Shown here in pieces: positions 41,524 through 54,537 of a stretch of DNA of 64,000 nt. Numbering within the stretch: the stretch's first letter is position 1; each line of letters opens with the position of its first letter. Position numbers and translations under genes: made by a program. The notes beneath the pieces are model-generated. The model did not search any database. It was not told where the DNA came from and was given only the letters and a program-made list of their open reading frames with translations. This stretch comes from Diprion similis (taxonomy: Eukaryota > Arthropoda > Insecta > Hymenoptera > Diprionidae), in contig NC_060116.1 of assembly GCF_021155765.1 (NCBI RefSeq), positions 17,052,584 through 17,116,583 on the forward strand. Reading direction: 5' to 3'.

Positions 41524-41676
41524 CTCTATGCCGATTTCATATGCGGTCAGAGTTTGCAATTCTGCAGGTACTATATTATTGTATGACATACCGGTAGCGG
41601 TAATATCTGTACGGATGTAAGGAACAAAAAATCCATCAAAATCTGGTAAACACGATGCACTAGCTTTTTTCTCCAT
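41524..41676 (-). CDS. Candidate first coding exon of an unrecognised gene
   Basis: A 51-codon ATG-started frame ends exactly at a strong donor (GAG|GTATGT). The ATG lies two bases behind a plausible acceptor (TTCATTTAG). A further donor-like site (CAG|GTATTT) near 41833 could end an untranslated exon. The peptide reads as ordinary protein (CLPDFDGFFVPYIRTD, then AELQTLTAYEIGIE) with no low complexity. I do not recognise the family and found no next exon at lower coordinates. Likely enough to record, not to trust. Confidence 0.25.
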
Positions 41677-43692
41677 CTCTAAATGAATACATCAGAATTG
41701 TGCCCGATCCATGAATCAAAATGACAATATTTCTTTCCACACTGCAATCGGTAGTTCGAATATAATTGGTATACTACTATAACATTATAAAGAGTCGTAA
41801 AAAGAGCAGAAACAAAAAAAAATTTTAAATACCTGATTCTGCTATCCTCTGAAGCGGTTTACTCCGAAAGTACTTTTCTCATTGCAACACAGACAGTGAA
41901 CGTCCCCGACATCGACGTGCCCCCGTATCATTTTTAGTGAGAATATTTATTTTCTTTTATTAGCGTTATAGAGCCAGTAATTTATTCGCTCGTTAAAACG
42001 CCGGAACGAATTCCATTAGCAATGGTATTACATGTATACTTGAACATGATTCATTTATTACTACTCGTTGCTGAAGTACGGTATATTCACTGGATAACTT
42101 TCGTCGAACTCATAAGTATCTGCTGAAACGATTTGAGGAATTTAAAACGCGTTCAGGCTCCCGCCGGAAGTTGCCGCGGATCGCACCACCTTCCGTTCTT
42201 CCGAAGCAACTCGGTGAAGAAGAGCGCGAGTATCGCTCGGCACGAGGACGTCGCGGACACTGAGGCCTTGCTGCAAAGACGGTTGTTTAACGGGGGCTGA
42301 CCGAAGGCTTAACGGACACCACCTCTTTCTCTCTCAATTTCTCTCCATCTCACTCTCTCTCCTTCTCTCGCTCTCTATTTGTATTCGCCTTGCACTCTTC
42401 CGCCCCTCCTCTCCCTTCCCTTCTCCCTCATTCTCTCGATCATCGGGATCTCTTTGCATCCATCGCCCAAGGTCACGAATTGCGAAAATGCACCGCTCGA
42501 GGCAAAGAAGAAAATTGCGAATTCAAAAGAGCCGCATATTGTAATGCACCAACTAACAAGACAGGAATTTTTCAATTATCTTGAGAAAAAGAAAACAACA
42601 ACAAAAAAACGTCAAACGAACGTTCGGATGATCAGAATTTCTTGACGAATGGATTCATTCCGTTTCACAGATGCCTACACGTCTTCATTGCCGATGATGT
42701 CTTTCCGCGAGCTATTATCCCGCGGTACCGAAGGTGGTGAATGATTACTGCTGACTGATGATTAGCCTGATAATGGAGAAGAAGATCTGAAGGTCTAACG
42801 AGCCGATGAGGTATGTATCTTATATCTTCAGTCCCGTTTGTTCGAGGTCGCGGAAATAGCAAGTCGCTTCGTTGCCTCACGCGGTAAAAGGTAGCTGAGA
42901 TTGTGAGACAATGGGAAGAAGCGACGCGAAGTAATCAATAAATCCATATGAAGGAAAAATTTTACTATACCTACCGTTGAGGTGTACGTCTGTTAGAGCT
43001 GAGTGACTAACCCCTGCTATACATACATTGCAATATGCTTCGGGTAATTAGCGTCAAATTATTTCCACTGATTGCAAACGGGCGCGGAGTTATGCGAGAG
43101 CTCGTAAGATATACAATTCTAGACAAGCAGGGTTTCTCGGCTTCCTTTTTCACACGCCAAGAAATCCCTCGTCGTCTTTTAACGCGCAGCGCCAGCCGCA
43201 CACATATCAACATTCCATTTTCAAATGCGAAAGAAAAGAGAGAAGAAAATATTTACACAAGACAAGATGCGAACTGCTGCATGCGGTGCAATGGCTGCAA
43301 TCCAGCAACGATCATGCGGCGGGTATTATATCAATTAAAAAATAGCTCTTGCGCGATCTCGACGTCGGTCGGACGACCTGCAATCAAAACCGAGGTAAAA
43401 TAACTTGGAACAATGCATTCCGGAGGGAAAGAAAATCTACGGCTCAACTTCCGGCTCACAATCATCAAGCACCAGCGATGCACGCGATCGAAATAAAAAT
43501 TCAACCGGTATCTGATGCTGCAGCGTCTTCATTTTCGATTCCAGCCGTCACCCATCTTCGGATAAAACCTGACGCGACGGATTCTTCTTCGACAAATAAT
43601 CCTCATTCTCAGTATCCACGAATTCATTCGTCACGTCGTGTCCCGAAAGAGTTCCGCTGCTCACTCATAATCAGATTTATCTACAGATAATC

Positions 43693-43792
43693 TGTGCAAG
43701 GATGTTGTCTCCTCGATTACAACTGAGGATGGACGCGTCTGGCGGTGTTGACAATCCGACAATGAGCGAGAGTTCGAGTAGCCTGGTGGAGG
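43693..43792 (+). CDS. Possible short first coding exon
   Basis: After an acceptor-like TTTATCTACAG near 43688, an ATG at about 43703 opens 30 codons rich in Ser and Asp (VDNPTMSESSSSLVE) that run to a GAG|GTATAA donor-like site, with a stop just beyond. This is the shape of a first coding exon of a gene running to the right. No family is recognisable and no partner exon was found. Confidence 0.15.
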
Positions 43793-44132
43793 TATAATGG
43801 CCCGATCATTTTTTCATTTCCTTTTCGTGTCTTTATACTTTCACAATCGTACTACAGAGCATCCATTTATTCTTTACCGACTTGATTGACCCGCTTCTTC
43901 GAGTCTTGATACGAACCTTAAATTTCTTCTTTGCCCTAGAAACTTGTCAATGAAAAATGATCGTGCTTTCGAACCCTTTGCTAACGCTACGCGAGTACTC
44001 TAAACTATTACAATCTCCGCACCTCGACTGACAATGAAATGCGACGACTCTCAGGTAGGGTCGTAAAATTTTTTATGGAAACTTAACGCGTTAACTATCA
44101 TTTTGTAGTTGTTCTAATAGAAATGATTTTCA

Positions 44133-44201
44133 TCAAAAATTAAAATTCAATGCTTAATGAAAATTATTTCCCATTGAAAATTAAAATTTAATGGCTAATG
44201 G
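44133..44201. repeat. Two-copy 29-bp AT-rich direct repeat
   Basis: Two similar units (about 44133-44161 and 44173-44201) share the core AAAATTAAAATT followed by AATG and end in TAATG, separated by about 11 bp. Probably a local duplication. Confidence 0.5.
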
Positions 44202-44642
44202 ATATATTCTGCTTAAAAAATTGAGAACTATTGGCTGATGAAGAAGCTAATGCGTTGGAAAAAAGGACGCGTTATTCACAACCCTGATCTCAGGGCTCTG
44301 GGAAATATCACTCGCAAGATGATAATGGCTGAAAATTTATGTGACATTATCCGAAGCCAGTATCGGTAAAAAGTAATTTCAATCGGTCTAAATTTACGTG
44401 AACTCTACACTGAGGCCATTGAAATATAGATGAAATCTCAAAGTTATGACGTGAAAAATCAGTGACATTGATGAACATCCGCTGCAGTTATGTATCTGTT
44501 TTGCTCTCAGCCAAGTGCTCCGCTTATGGCTTGCCACGAGTGTTCGGTTGGTCGCAAAAGCGGTAATTTCCATAACTTATGTTTAAGCACGAATAAATCT
44601 CGAGTTTCTTCGAGCGTTCAAAATTTATCAAAACTGAACGAC

Positions 44643-44673
<31 letters not shown>

Positions 44674-44674
44674 G
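44643..44674. repeat. (AG)n microsatellite
   Basis: A GA-rich tract of about 32 bp, partly interrupted by AAAG. Confidence 0.85.
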
Positions 44675-47600
44675 ATGGCGGTGGTGAGAGACTCGCAAAC
44701 CGCAGACTTTCATCGCTGCATTATAGTATGTGTTAAAACCGCGTGTCTATAGAACTCGGTGATTGATATACACGTAGGTGTGCATGCACATTGACAGATG
44801 GGTAGCAGAGGGCCAAGTCCATTATCCAGATGAGGCCCGGCCATTGCAGTCGGAGCAAAAACCAATCCGGGAAAGAAAATTGGCGTCGCGGTCGGCAAAT
44901 ATGATGTATAACGACCTCCTGCAGGCTATTCTCCATGTACGAACACAATTACCGTGCGAAACGATCGACGGAACCGAATCCGCCACTCTTTCAAATCTTT
45001 TGTGCAATATCCAGTTACGCGTCGCCACCTATGGCAAAGATTTTTGAATTTCTGGTGCATGGTTGATGAATTGGCGGAACTGGCGTTAAACCCAAAACCC
45101 TGGTGCATGCGTTTCCTCACCGCATATCCAGCATCAAGATCGCCTATTCCTCACAGTGAAACGAACCATAATTTTAAATTAAATAGCGGCGAATTCACGG
45201 TAGCCTTTTAGCTTGGGATGTTTCGTGATGGAATTTCATTGATGTAAGGCACGCTTCCACAAGACGTGCAGGCAAAGAACAAATTTAATGCGGCTATAAA
45301 TTTGGTCGTGATACAAATATCTCGTAGTCTAAACACTGCCTAGAATTTATTGTTGATTACATACAAGAGCCGGTGACCTGATGTACACACCAAGCTTCTG
45401 TGGATTCTTTTGTTCATCGGATGTTCATCAGTTCATCATCGAGAACTACGCGTTGTGAAAAATTCATTGAAATTGCAAAGCACCTGCCCGGAAGAATTTG
45501 AAGAATATGCATAGCCGATCCTTGGACGAGGCAAAAAGAAGAAGACGATGAAGTAAAGGAAGTCGTGGCTGTAAACGATAAGACGTTACACCCTGCAATT
45601 AAGTACGGCTGGGCTTGAAACTTGTTAAGGGCCGTCTGGGATCACTATCGAGAATTAAATCTCCCTCTGTTTTTGGTTATACCTATATATATTTACGAGC
45701 TGAATATTTTTCCCAGGATCTCCTCCTTCTCTCGGCTGATTCGGTTGCAGATTTCGCTGAAAGGTGACCGTCTTCCCACGAGGCCGATCGTCGTAGGCCT
45801 CTGAAGTTGGACGAAGCCACTCGTGTCCACGTGCGGGACGTTCCTAATTTCCTCTTGGAAAGTTCGGCCTCACGCTTCATCGCCCCAGGGATGCAGCAGC
45901 CGCGCCAATGCGTGCCTCAAGATAGTAAAACACGGCGAAATTTCAATTTCAATGCTGAATAATTCTTGGAGGATAACAGCCATCTCTAATCGCCTGCAAG
46001 TTCTCCTATCCATGATCTGAATGGTGAAGATGATAATCCAGCTTCAGGTCTACGAACTTGATGGAACTACCCTGACATCATTGTCAGGCCAAGATTCAGA
46101 AAAACGGTGGGGTCGTTGAGACCCGGTAAATACATGTCGTCTAGGTATACGAGTCACACTTTCACGATTCACCGTTCAACTAAAGAGTCGCTTTTACTTT
46201 CCTGCGTTGCTTGGCACGGGTCTCGGGACGAGCGTGGTTCAATTTTCAAGTCGAGGCTCGTCCATTCCTTGCATGAATGTATATATTAGAGAGAGATAGA
46301 AGGTGACGTCTAAACCTCAGAAAGGACGGGATATTCCCAACTCGGTTACAGTTTGATGGTAGATAATTTCGGGCCGAGCGTCACATTCTTCTTCCGTCTG
46401 TCACACCCGCTCGGAATTTACTTGCTCCAGTCTGTTGAGTTGCTTTAGGCAGAGAGAGTCCAGCCCTCTGATCCTCCGTCGGTTGATTACATCGTCAGCT
46501 ACGCTCGGCTCTGACCCGTGAACTTCAAAGTCGACCGGACTACTCGTTAAACAAGTATGATTTGCGACCTTCGAGTTTACGCCGTGGCAGCGGTAAATTT
46601 CAGTTGAAAGTTCACGACTATTTTAAACTACTGTTGTTACTATATGCGGACATTGATTTCACCACCTGCGGAGGAATCGATTCCGCGCGTGTAATATCTC
46701 TGACATAAATCGACACCTCGTAATAATTTTTAATGAGTTTATTGTGATCCTTTTAAATCCAGCGATCATCTCGAGTCTTCAACAAGTCGCAGGTACCTAC
46801 AAACCCAAGTCGTAGACACACAGGCAGGTAATCGTTTTGAAAGTAAAATCAGGCCGCCCAACCTGCCCCATCTAATGCACTTGAATGTGATATTTACCAT
46901 GGCTACTAATTGAGAGAAAGTCAGTTACAATGATAAAACCAGGAACGACCGACACCCACACCCAGCAACGTTAGCAACAAATGCAGCGCCATTAGAGATG
47001 ACAACAAAAAAAGAAAAATGAAAAATCCGCGGCACGATAACCACGCATAGATATATGTTCAATTATCGGTATTCCTGCGACATTGTGCTTTGGCGACCGT
47101 GTAACACAGCCGAGTCAGTTTCAGGAAGAAGCTTATATGAACGCACTGAAGTAACGAGAGAGAAAAGGATTTCGTGCCGCGTCGCTTATTAGTTCCGTTT
47201 TGTTGCTCTTCTTTCCCACTTGGACAAGTGGGAAATGCCTTCTTTAATTCACTTCCGAGCAGCAGAGAGATACCCTCGTGAACCCTCAGCTCGGTCACGT
47301 CACGTCGCTGAGAAGCCCTCGAGGCGTTCATTACTCCGATCACGTGGACTGCTCAAGTCCATTTTAATTGCCTCCACTTCTTTGACTCGAGGAACCACCG
47401 TCTTTTGTCCAGAAGGTGAAAGTACTTATGCCTTGGTCCTGGACGCCGCATCAGCCTCTCACCACTTCCTAATCTAAATCTTTTCACGGTCAAATTTCTA
47501 GTCGGCTGCTGAGCGAGGAGCTTCTTTACAATACTCAGTGTTCCCTGGACTTGAAACGTTAAAATGCGAAGAAGAGAAAAATTTTAAACCCCCATAATTT

Positions 47601-48187
47601 CTCCGAATATACGCATATCATTCGAATGTTTTTTTTTTAAATTTTTTGATTTTTAGGTGAAGTAAAACAGGTAATCATAAAAAGGAAGGAATAAAAAACT
47701 GATCAAGCCTCAATGAAATTACTACATGTATTATATGCATGTATACACAAGTCATAAATGTGTTGGCGGCACACCTGGTATACCGAGTAGAAAGTTTGAT
47801 CCTAACAGAAGCCTGACAACTGGACAGTTTATTGATTATTTAATAACAATTGAACCCCAGCATCTCTCCTATGGTTGGAATTGCCAGCATTATTACGATG
47901 TGGTATAAAATGAGACAGAAACCGTTATAACGTTGAAGAGAGAAGAAGAAGAGATTGGAACGGTCGAAAGTATTTAGTCCCATGTCCATCCTGCGTGCGT
48001 GTAATTACCGTGATCAACGCTAATAGTACCTATAACACGTACTCATAGAAAGGAGAGAGACCCGGTTCGCTTGCACACATTTACCTTAGCTTATATTATA
48101 TATATATACCAGCAGGCGTGTTCAAGTGTCGTAGGAACGACGACGGAGCTCACGAGCTCTCCGTCCTATCTTGGCCGCTCATCGGAA

Positions 48188-48214
48188 ACGACGACGACGA
48201 CGACGACGACGACG
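48188..48214. repeat. (GAC)n trinucleotide repeat
   Basis: About nine GAC/ACG units. One plus-strand frame (48118-48450, 110 codons) reads the tract as poly-Asp. That frame begins at an AG acceptor-like position but has no recognised family. Confidence 0.8.
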
Positions 48215-51200
48215 TCGAGGACTACAAGAACGAGAGCAAGAAGGAGAAGGCGCGCGTGCACACGCGGTGCATCCTAAGAACTGTGTCAAGGGCACGAGTC
48301 ATTGTCCTCTTCCTCTTCCTCATCCTCATTCCCTCCCTTCGCTTCTCCGTACATACATACATACGACAGAACGTAGGTACCTACAAGGCTCACCTTCGAG
48401 AGGTTCCTGCTTATACGGGCATTCCGCCAGATGATCTCCTGCTGGAGTAGGTATCTCACAATATCATCCTCGCCGTATATCATTAGATCCGTCGCGCGGG
48501 CTCCTCCCATCGCGTGGTGCTAACTTCTTCTTCTTTTTTTTTTTCTTTCTTTCTTCTTCGGTTTTTAATTTGCCTACAAATTATTTTTACATATGGTATA
48601 ATTTCTGCCCAGTGGGCTGATCCCGAACGACGAGACGACGAGCATGCGACCCGGGCAACTTCGTGGCGTGCACGAGCTCTATTTTCTTCGTTCACTCGGT
48701 CATGATGCGGGCGAGAAACCTACATGACAGAACTAGAAAAGGGGGGAAAACACCGGGCAGCTCGAGGCGAGATAGGACGGGACCGGAATTCTGGCCGGAG
48801 GTGGATTAGATCGGATTATCTACTCGTTGATCGATCAACGCCCGGGGTAAACGGACGACGAGAAACACCGAGGCTGCTGGAGATTTGAACGAGTGATTGG
48901 CAAGGCTGGATTCTACCATAAAGTCTGTTCGCCATTTTGTCCCCAGTTAGAAATCTTTCTTTACCATTTCGAGCGATCGGTACCCAAGTATCGGCCGGCT
49001 TACTTGGTACTCAAGTGAAATTTATGGCATCGCTAGAAACGGCGAGCTTTTTCCGCCATTCTGTTTCTTTCGCGTTCAAATCAACCCATCTTCCGGAAGT
49101 TTTTGAAGCCAACTTAACTATCCGAATCACTGTTTCAAATATTCACGATACTTGAACACCGCAGTTTCCAGGCGTTCGACATTTCTTTCACAATGATTTC
49201 ACAAAACGCGGGCTATTTATTATCCATTACTCACGATTTAAACCCGTCCTTTCACCATTACCAGACAATCGGTAACTCGCTCTGATTTTGTCCTTATTTC
49301 AGTAGCCACGATCCGAGCGAGGTCAGGCGGCGTGTCCGAGAACCTAGACTTTCTTGTTGCTTGTTATCGACACATTTTTCAAACATTAGCTCTATCGGAA
49401 CTACACAATCAATTGCACGATAAGTCTTCGACTTGGTCAAGAGTTTCCGGGACGTGCAACGCGTGCAGCAGCATGGCTGAATATCGCGTGCAGCTCTTCC
49501 TGAAACGATCTAACCTCGGCATAACGTACGTGTCCGCGCCTCTTTTTCCACGGGGTCTCGATCACTGCAGTCCTCGATGGACTCGATTGGATTCGATCGC
49601 TTCGGGTGTTAGTTTTCCAGGACAGTCGTCGCTCACCATGGAATGGAATATCGGCACTTAATGTACCGCGTTCGTGCGCTTGGAGCAACGGTTCTTCGCT
49701 TGAGTTAAAGCAGCTTCTGCGTCGAATTATCACCCTCTGTACTTACGATGGAGTAGGGCTGCAGAATACGACGTCGGTCTCATCGGACACGTTCGATTCA
49801 TTTCACCTCGACAAATCGTTTCCACTTTGCGCCCCTAACCTGAGAAATGAATAGACTGAAAAGCACAAAATGCAGGCTAGAGTCTTAAGCATTGATTCGA
49901 ATCAAGTAAATAAGCGTGTTTAAGTTTGGCAGAAGCTTTCAATATCCGGCAGACATCTCGGCTCTTTGAGACTCTCTGACCTCTCACGAGTGTCTCTATC
50001 TTTCAATTACACGGCATTAGAAGCCTGGCTTCAGGACGATGGAAAGCGCTGTAGGTATGTGTTGGCCTTTCGCTATGAAGTGTCTTAAATCTATCCCGAG
50101 GAGCCCCGGCAACGAACTGCGTGATTTCTGATATGCCCATTAGCAACGACGAGCCTTACTTAGCTGCGGGAACGCATTCGTCCAAGATTTATTGGGCTAT
50201 TCACTCCAAGTGCACTGCAACGCGCCTGGTTAAAGTTCGACTCTATCCTTCTCTTCCGGTAATACCGCACCACCTATCGATGATCTTATCGCGAGTAATT
50301 AACACCTGCCAGAATCACCGCAGCCCATGCGTTACCTGAATTTTCCATAAATCACTGTGTCCCGTTTATAAACAATATCCAACAAGCCCATCGCCACGGA
50401 CATTATTCTTTTATTCTGCATTTTTGACGCCCATCTTTGGGTCGATTTTCATTCACCTACACAATGCTCCTGTCTACGATGTCAGAGATCACAAGTGGAA
50501 TTGCAACAGCTGCCGCGGTACCGATCAACGAGGGTAGGTAGGTGGACCAGTTTAACCGACGACGTCCTTCAAGCCTGCGTGCACTGTCGATGGAAATTGA
50601 TACGAAGTGAAAGAACGATTAATCTCAATCAAGCCACAGGCTGATGCCTTGCCTTGAATCGAATCGAGTCGATTGCCGTGTCGAGCCGCGTTGCACGGCG
50701 GGGTTGAAAGCCTGACAAGTTCGAGGGAAAAAATTTTAATTGAAACATATATTATCGCGGTTCGCCTCATGAAATTATACGGCAATGTGCACAGCGATGC
50801 TTCGATCGCGATAATCGGATTCTGAAATTCGCCGATTCGTCTCCATTCGCGATCGGCGATCACTGATAAGTATCCTGCACGATTTCCATCCACCGTGACA
50901 AAAGTCTGTTCCTTTAAATAAATTTAACTCAAGTGAATTAACAGGAGCGAAATCAATGGCAAATTGATTCTGCACTCGAGTTAAAAGTTGTTTCGAAATT
51001 ACAGTGCAGGGAATCCGAACACAAAATTATTCTTTTGGATGAAAAGAGGGGAGGAAAATGAATCACAGTTGCTTAAATTACGTTTATATTGACTCGCGTT
51101 GTTTTGAGACGCGGAAATACCGAGGGCGTGTAATATGCGTAGAGGTATCGAGACGCCTGAATCAGACGTTGGGCGAATACTTTTCATTTCACCTGCCGTT

Positions 51201-53366
51201 CGGTAACTGTAAACCTCGAGAAACTTGCTAACCTAGCCTAGGTACACAGACTCGAATGTATAATGTATGTTATACGCAAATATCCAGCTATAACTGCATG
51301 CACGTGGCTTTGAGAACTGTACGAGTACAATAATGGAAAATCTATCTGATCTTCTGATGCTTAACTTACTCTCACGATACAAAACTTCAACTTGGCTGTA
51401 AATTTGCACCCCCAATTTTTTTTTTTATAAAAATTTAACATTTTCTATGGTATAAGGTTTTTTTCTGATATGGTGGGTTTGTTTTTTGAGGTTTCATTGT
51501 GTTTCGAAAACGATAAGCAGCAGAGTTGTTTGGCTTTTTTATTAGATATTGCATAAATAGTTCTTCAATATTTAACGGCAAGATTTCCCAGTGTTATTTA
51601 AATCTGTTACCACCGTCAAGTATACGTATAATATTTCCATTATAACCGTCAATGAATTTATCGATGAGCAGTGATTGCACGATGATTATAGATATGCTTA
51701 GACTGGTTGATCGCCGAAGGCTACACGTATTTGCAGGCATTAAAAACTTCCAAGCTGTCACCACATACTGGATGAATTATTCATCACATTGTACATTATT
51801 GCGCTACTATCAGGTTTCTTTATTTTCGGATGAAACATTGACAATTGATTCATACCTACACCCTTTTTTACTACAAAAATATTGCACCACGTGTTAGGTA
51901 ATTATTGGTGTATACACACCCAAAACAATTAAAGCCAGTCAGATTTATTAACGATGATTTTGAAATGTGAATTTAAGTTCGTGATCTAAACACGAGATTT
52001 CTTAGACCAGAATTCATAGTCCGTTAACGCGAAGAAATTTGAAACTTCCTTACTCGACTAATAGCCACGTGTTGGCAGACCAATGAGGCGACCACCTAGC
52101 TACTTGAGTCGAGTAATACGGCATGCATAGATAAAACTAGAGGGGGAACCGCGTTGTTCTCAACCGGTGACCAGATAGCGGGAGCAGCTCGTTAGCGCAT
52201 TTAGGTTTCGGAACAAATCTAATCAGTGAAAGTACAAGAGAATCGCATCGACAAAGTTTTGACCCAGTTACCGAAATGCCTTTTCACGGGAGTGTGACGA
52301 GCCCCGTTCGGAGACTTCCTGCACTTTTCGGTTCACCGATGTCAATTAGGGTACCGCAAGACGTCCGCGGTGCATCGAGCAGGCATCCTTTTCTTTTTGA
52401 CAAGAGAAACTTTTCCCCGAACTTTGCAGCGCGTGATTCGTCTCGAATTCCTTTGCACGACGAATCTCCGATTTCATTACCGGTTAAAGGTGACGTTACA
52501 GCTGTCTTTGAACGGCCATCGCGTGACGATTAAGACAGGGTACTAATTAGAGGTCCTTTACTATGTAACGGACATAAACTACGGTGATTTATAAACGAAA
52601 CGAATAGCTGTACATACTACATGTGTTTTCCTCTATTGGGTCCGTCTGTTTCGTAGATCTTAATTAATATCACTGAAACCGCACAAAATTCGGATCCGTG
52701 GTCGATATTAGTTAGAATTTATTGCTTTATTGGTTGTACTCACGTTTACGTCGACGCTGGCAGGTTTACAACGACGATCAATATCGTCGTGAAATCGATG
52801 CCCAAATCGTTTTTTACACACCACAGATTCTATGTTGCAGGTTTATCCAGCTCATGATAAAATCACCGATTATCCGTCAGCTTGGATGGATTATGGGATA
52901 TGTATACGGCCGGCGATTTGCGCTGCGCTTTGATGCCTTTTAAGGTGCTGTAGTAGAGCGCAATTAGGGACGAGCACCTTTTCCGCGGTAAATGGGTTAG
53001 CCTGACCGCGCGATTCCTTCACCGAGATCACTTTGATTTAGGTATTTCACTGCTCGTCTTTACCGCCGGCGCAAATCCACGCTACCTACCAAAAAGTAGG
53101 TCCAACAATGACGGTTCTTACTTTCAGCGACACGGATATACCTATAGATTCTATTAATCAAATATTGCGATATAGCGTTTCGCTATTCGGACCGCGACGG
53201 ACCCCCGATTCACCTCGAAAGTCTCGATCCCCCTTAATCGCTGTCCTCCCGCGTACAGCTGCGAAAGTCACGGTTCGCGAATCCGAGAAAAATAGATCCT
53301 GATCGAAGCTTGTCACACAGCTCCGGATCGATCATCGTTGTTTCCATTAATCGATCGACATAGAAA

Positions 53367-53394
53367 GTAGGTAGCTAGGTAGGTAGGTAGGTAC
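53367..53394. repeat. (GTAG)n tetranucleotide repeat
   Basis: About six imperfect GTAG units. Confidence 0.8.
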
Positions 53395-53539
53395 GATTTA
53401 ACTGAACCAGTCAATGACTTTGTTCTTCTATTTTTCTTTCGTTCAAACGTTTCCAAAATTTATCCCAGAATCTTTGAATAATCAGGCCCACCGGTCAGGT
53501 TCAATGATAAATCGAATTTCGCGGGGAAAATCTGATCGA

Positions 53540-53570
53540 ATAAAATAAAGTAAAATAAAATAAAATAAAA
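53540..53570. repeat. (AAAAT)n pentanucleotide repeat
   Basis: About six TAAAA units, slightly interrupted. It lies at the edge of the GC-rich patch. Confidence 0.8.
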
Positions 53571-54034
53571 CGAAATAACCACGCTCGAGGCACTCGTTTT
53601 ATTCCAGCGAAGAAGAGGCAAGAAGACCGAAAACTGTTTCCTCGTATGTGAAAAAGATCGCGAACCGACGTCCAGGGTGACCGCGGTGATCACGCCGCGT
53701 ACGTCCGTCGATCGGAGAGTGGAGCGGCAACTGCAGCACCAACCTGGACGGGGCCTCACGGTTGTACGACGACGACGGCTTCCACTGCCACCGCCACCGC
53801 CGCCGCGACGCCGCGGGGCCCGTCGCCCAGCAGGTGGAGGACTCGGCTGGTACCCCGTGACTCGTGCCCGAGGAAGGAAGTGGGTCGTCGTCTTCGACGA
53901 GGACGCGCACCGGGTCTAGGTCGCCGCTGCGCCGATCCGATCTAAGGACGGCGATGCATGGGACTCGCCCCTTTTTTCGTACACCTTGTACCTTGCCGCG
54001 ACTTTCGTCGAGGGAAGGGGACGAGGTTGATGTT

Positions 54035-54537
54035 CCGAATTTGAAAAATTTGGAACTATTTCGTGGCGAAACTTTAAGTAAAGAAATCAAAGTTTGGAGA
54101 AGCAATTTTAAGCCGATGATTCAAAGTTTCGAAATGCAAGATTCCGGAAGTTTAAGTTAGGATAGAGCAAAGTTTTATACAGCGTTGTTTACTCAGCGAA
54201 TGGGTGTAAGAAATCAGAAAAATCGAAAATCGGAATGACCAGGATTCCGGAAGTAAAAATATCGAGTATCTACGACGAAAAAAAATCAAAGTGGTGAAAT
54301 TTTATCAAGCCAGAAATTCAGAGAACTCGAAACGTTCGATCATTGGGAATTTCGATATTTCAGATTTTTAAATTTTCTCTTTTTTGCACTTTCGGAACTC
54401 TGACTTGTCGGATGTTTGCCGTATAGGAATTTTTGTACTTTCGGAACTTGAGCCTCGGGTCAAGTTTGACTTCTTTACCTCAAGTATCGCCACGAAATAA
54501 TTCGAAATTTGGCGCTTTCGGAACTTTTTAAATTCAG
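54035..54537. repeat. Diverged inverted repeat
   Basis: The arm at about 54035-54096 (core TATTTCGTGGCGAAAC, then TAAAGAAATCAAA) reappears in reverse complement at about 54460-54537 (core TATTTCGTGGCGATAC, then TAAAGAAGTCAAA). Roughly 360 bp separates the arms. The arms are imperfect. This could be an old foldback or MITE-type element. No transposase was seen. Confidence 0.55.

Noticed and set aside
43035-43403. 122-codon frame with CMRCNGC, hinting at a metal site
   Set aside because: Starts at a non-ATG codon in the computed frame, clustered cysteines occur once only, and the rest is Arg/Ser-rich without pattern.
49332-49661. 109-codon plus-strand ORF
   Set aside because: No domain or splice-site support; another frame on the minus strand is equally open.
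52276-52533. 85-codon ATG-started plus-strand ORF
   Set aside because: Basic, Pro/Ser-rich product without recognisable domain, signal peptide or splice support; expected by chance in a locally GC-rich stretch.
53599-54105. 168-codon minus-strand frame and overlapping plus-strand frames
   Set aside because: All frames are open because the patch is GC-rich; products are Arg/Pro/Ser runs without domain features.
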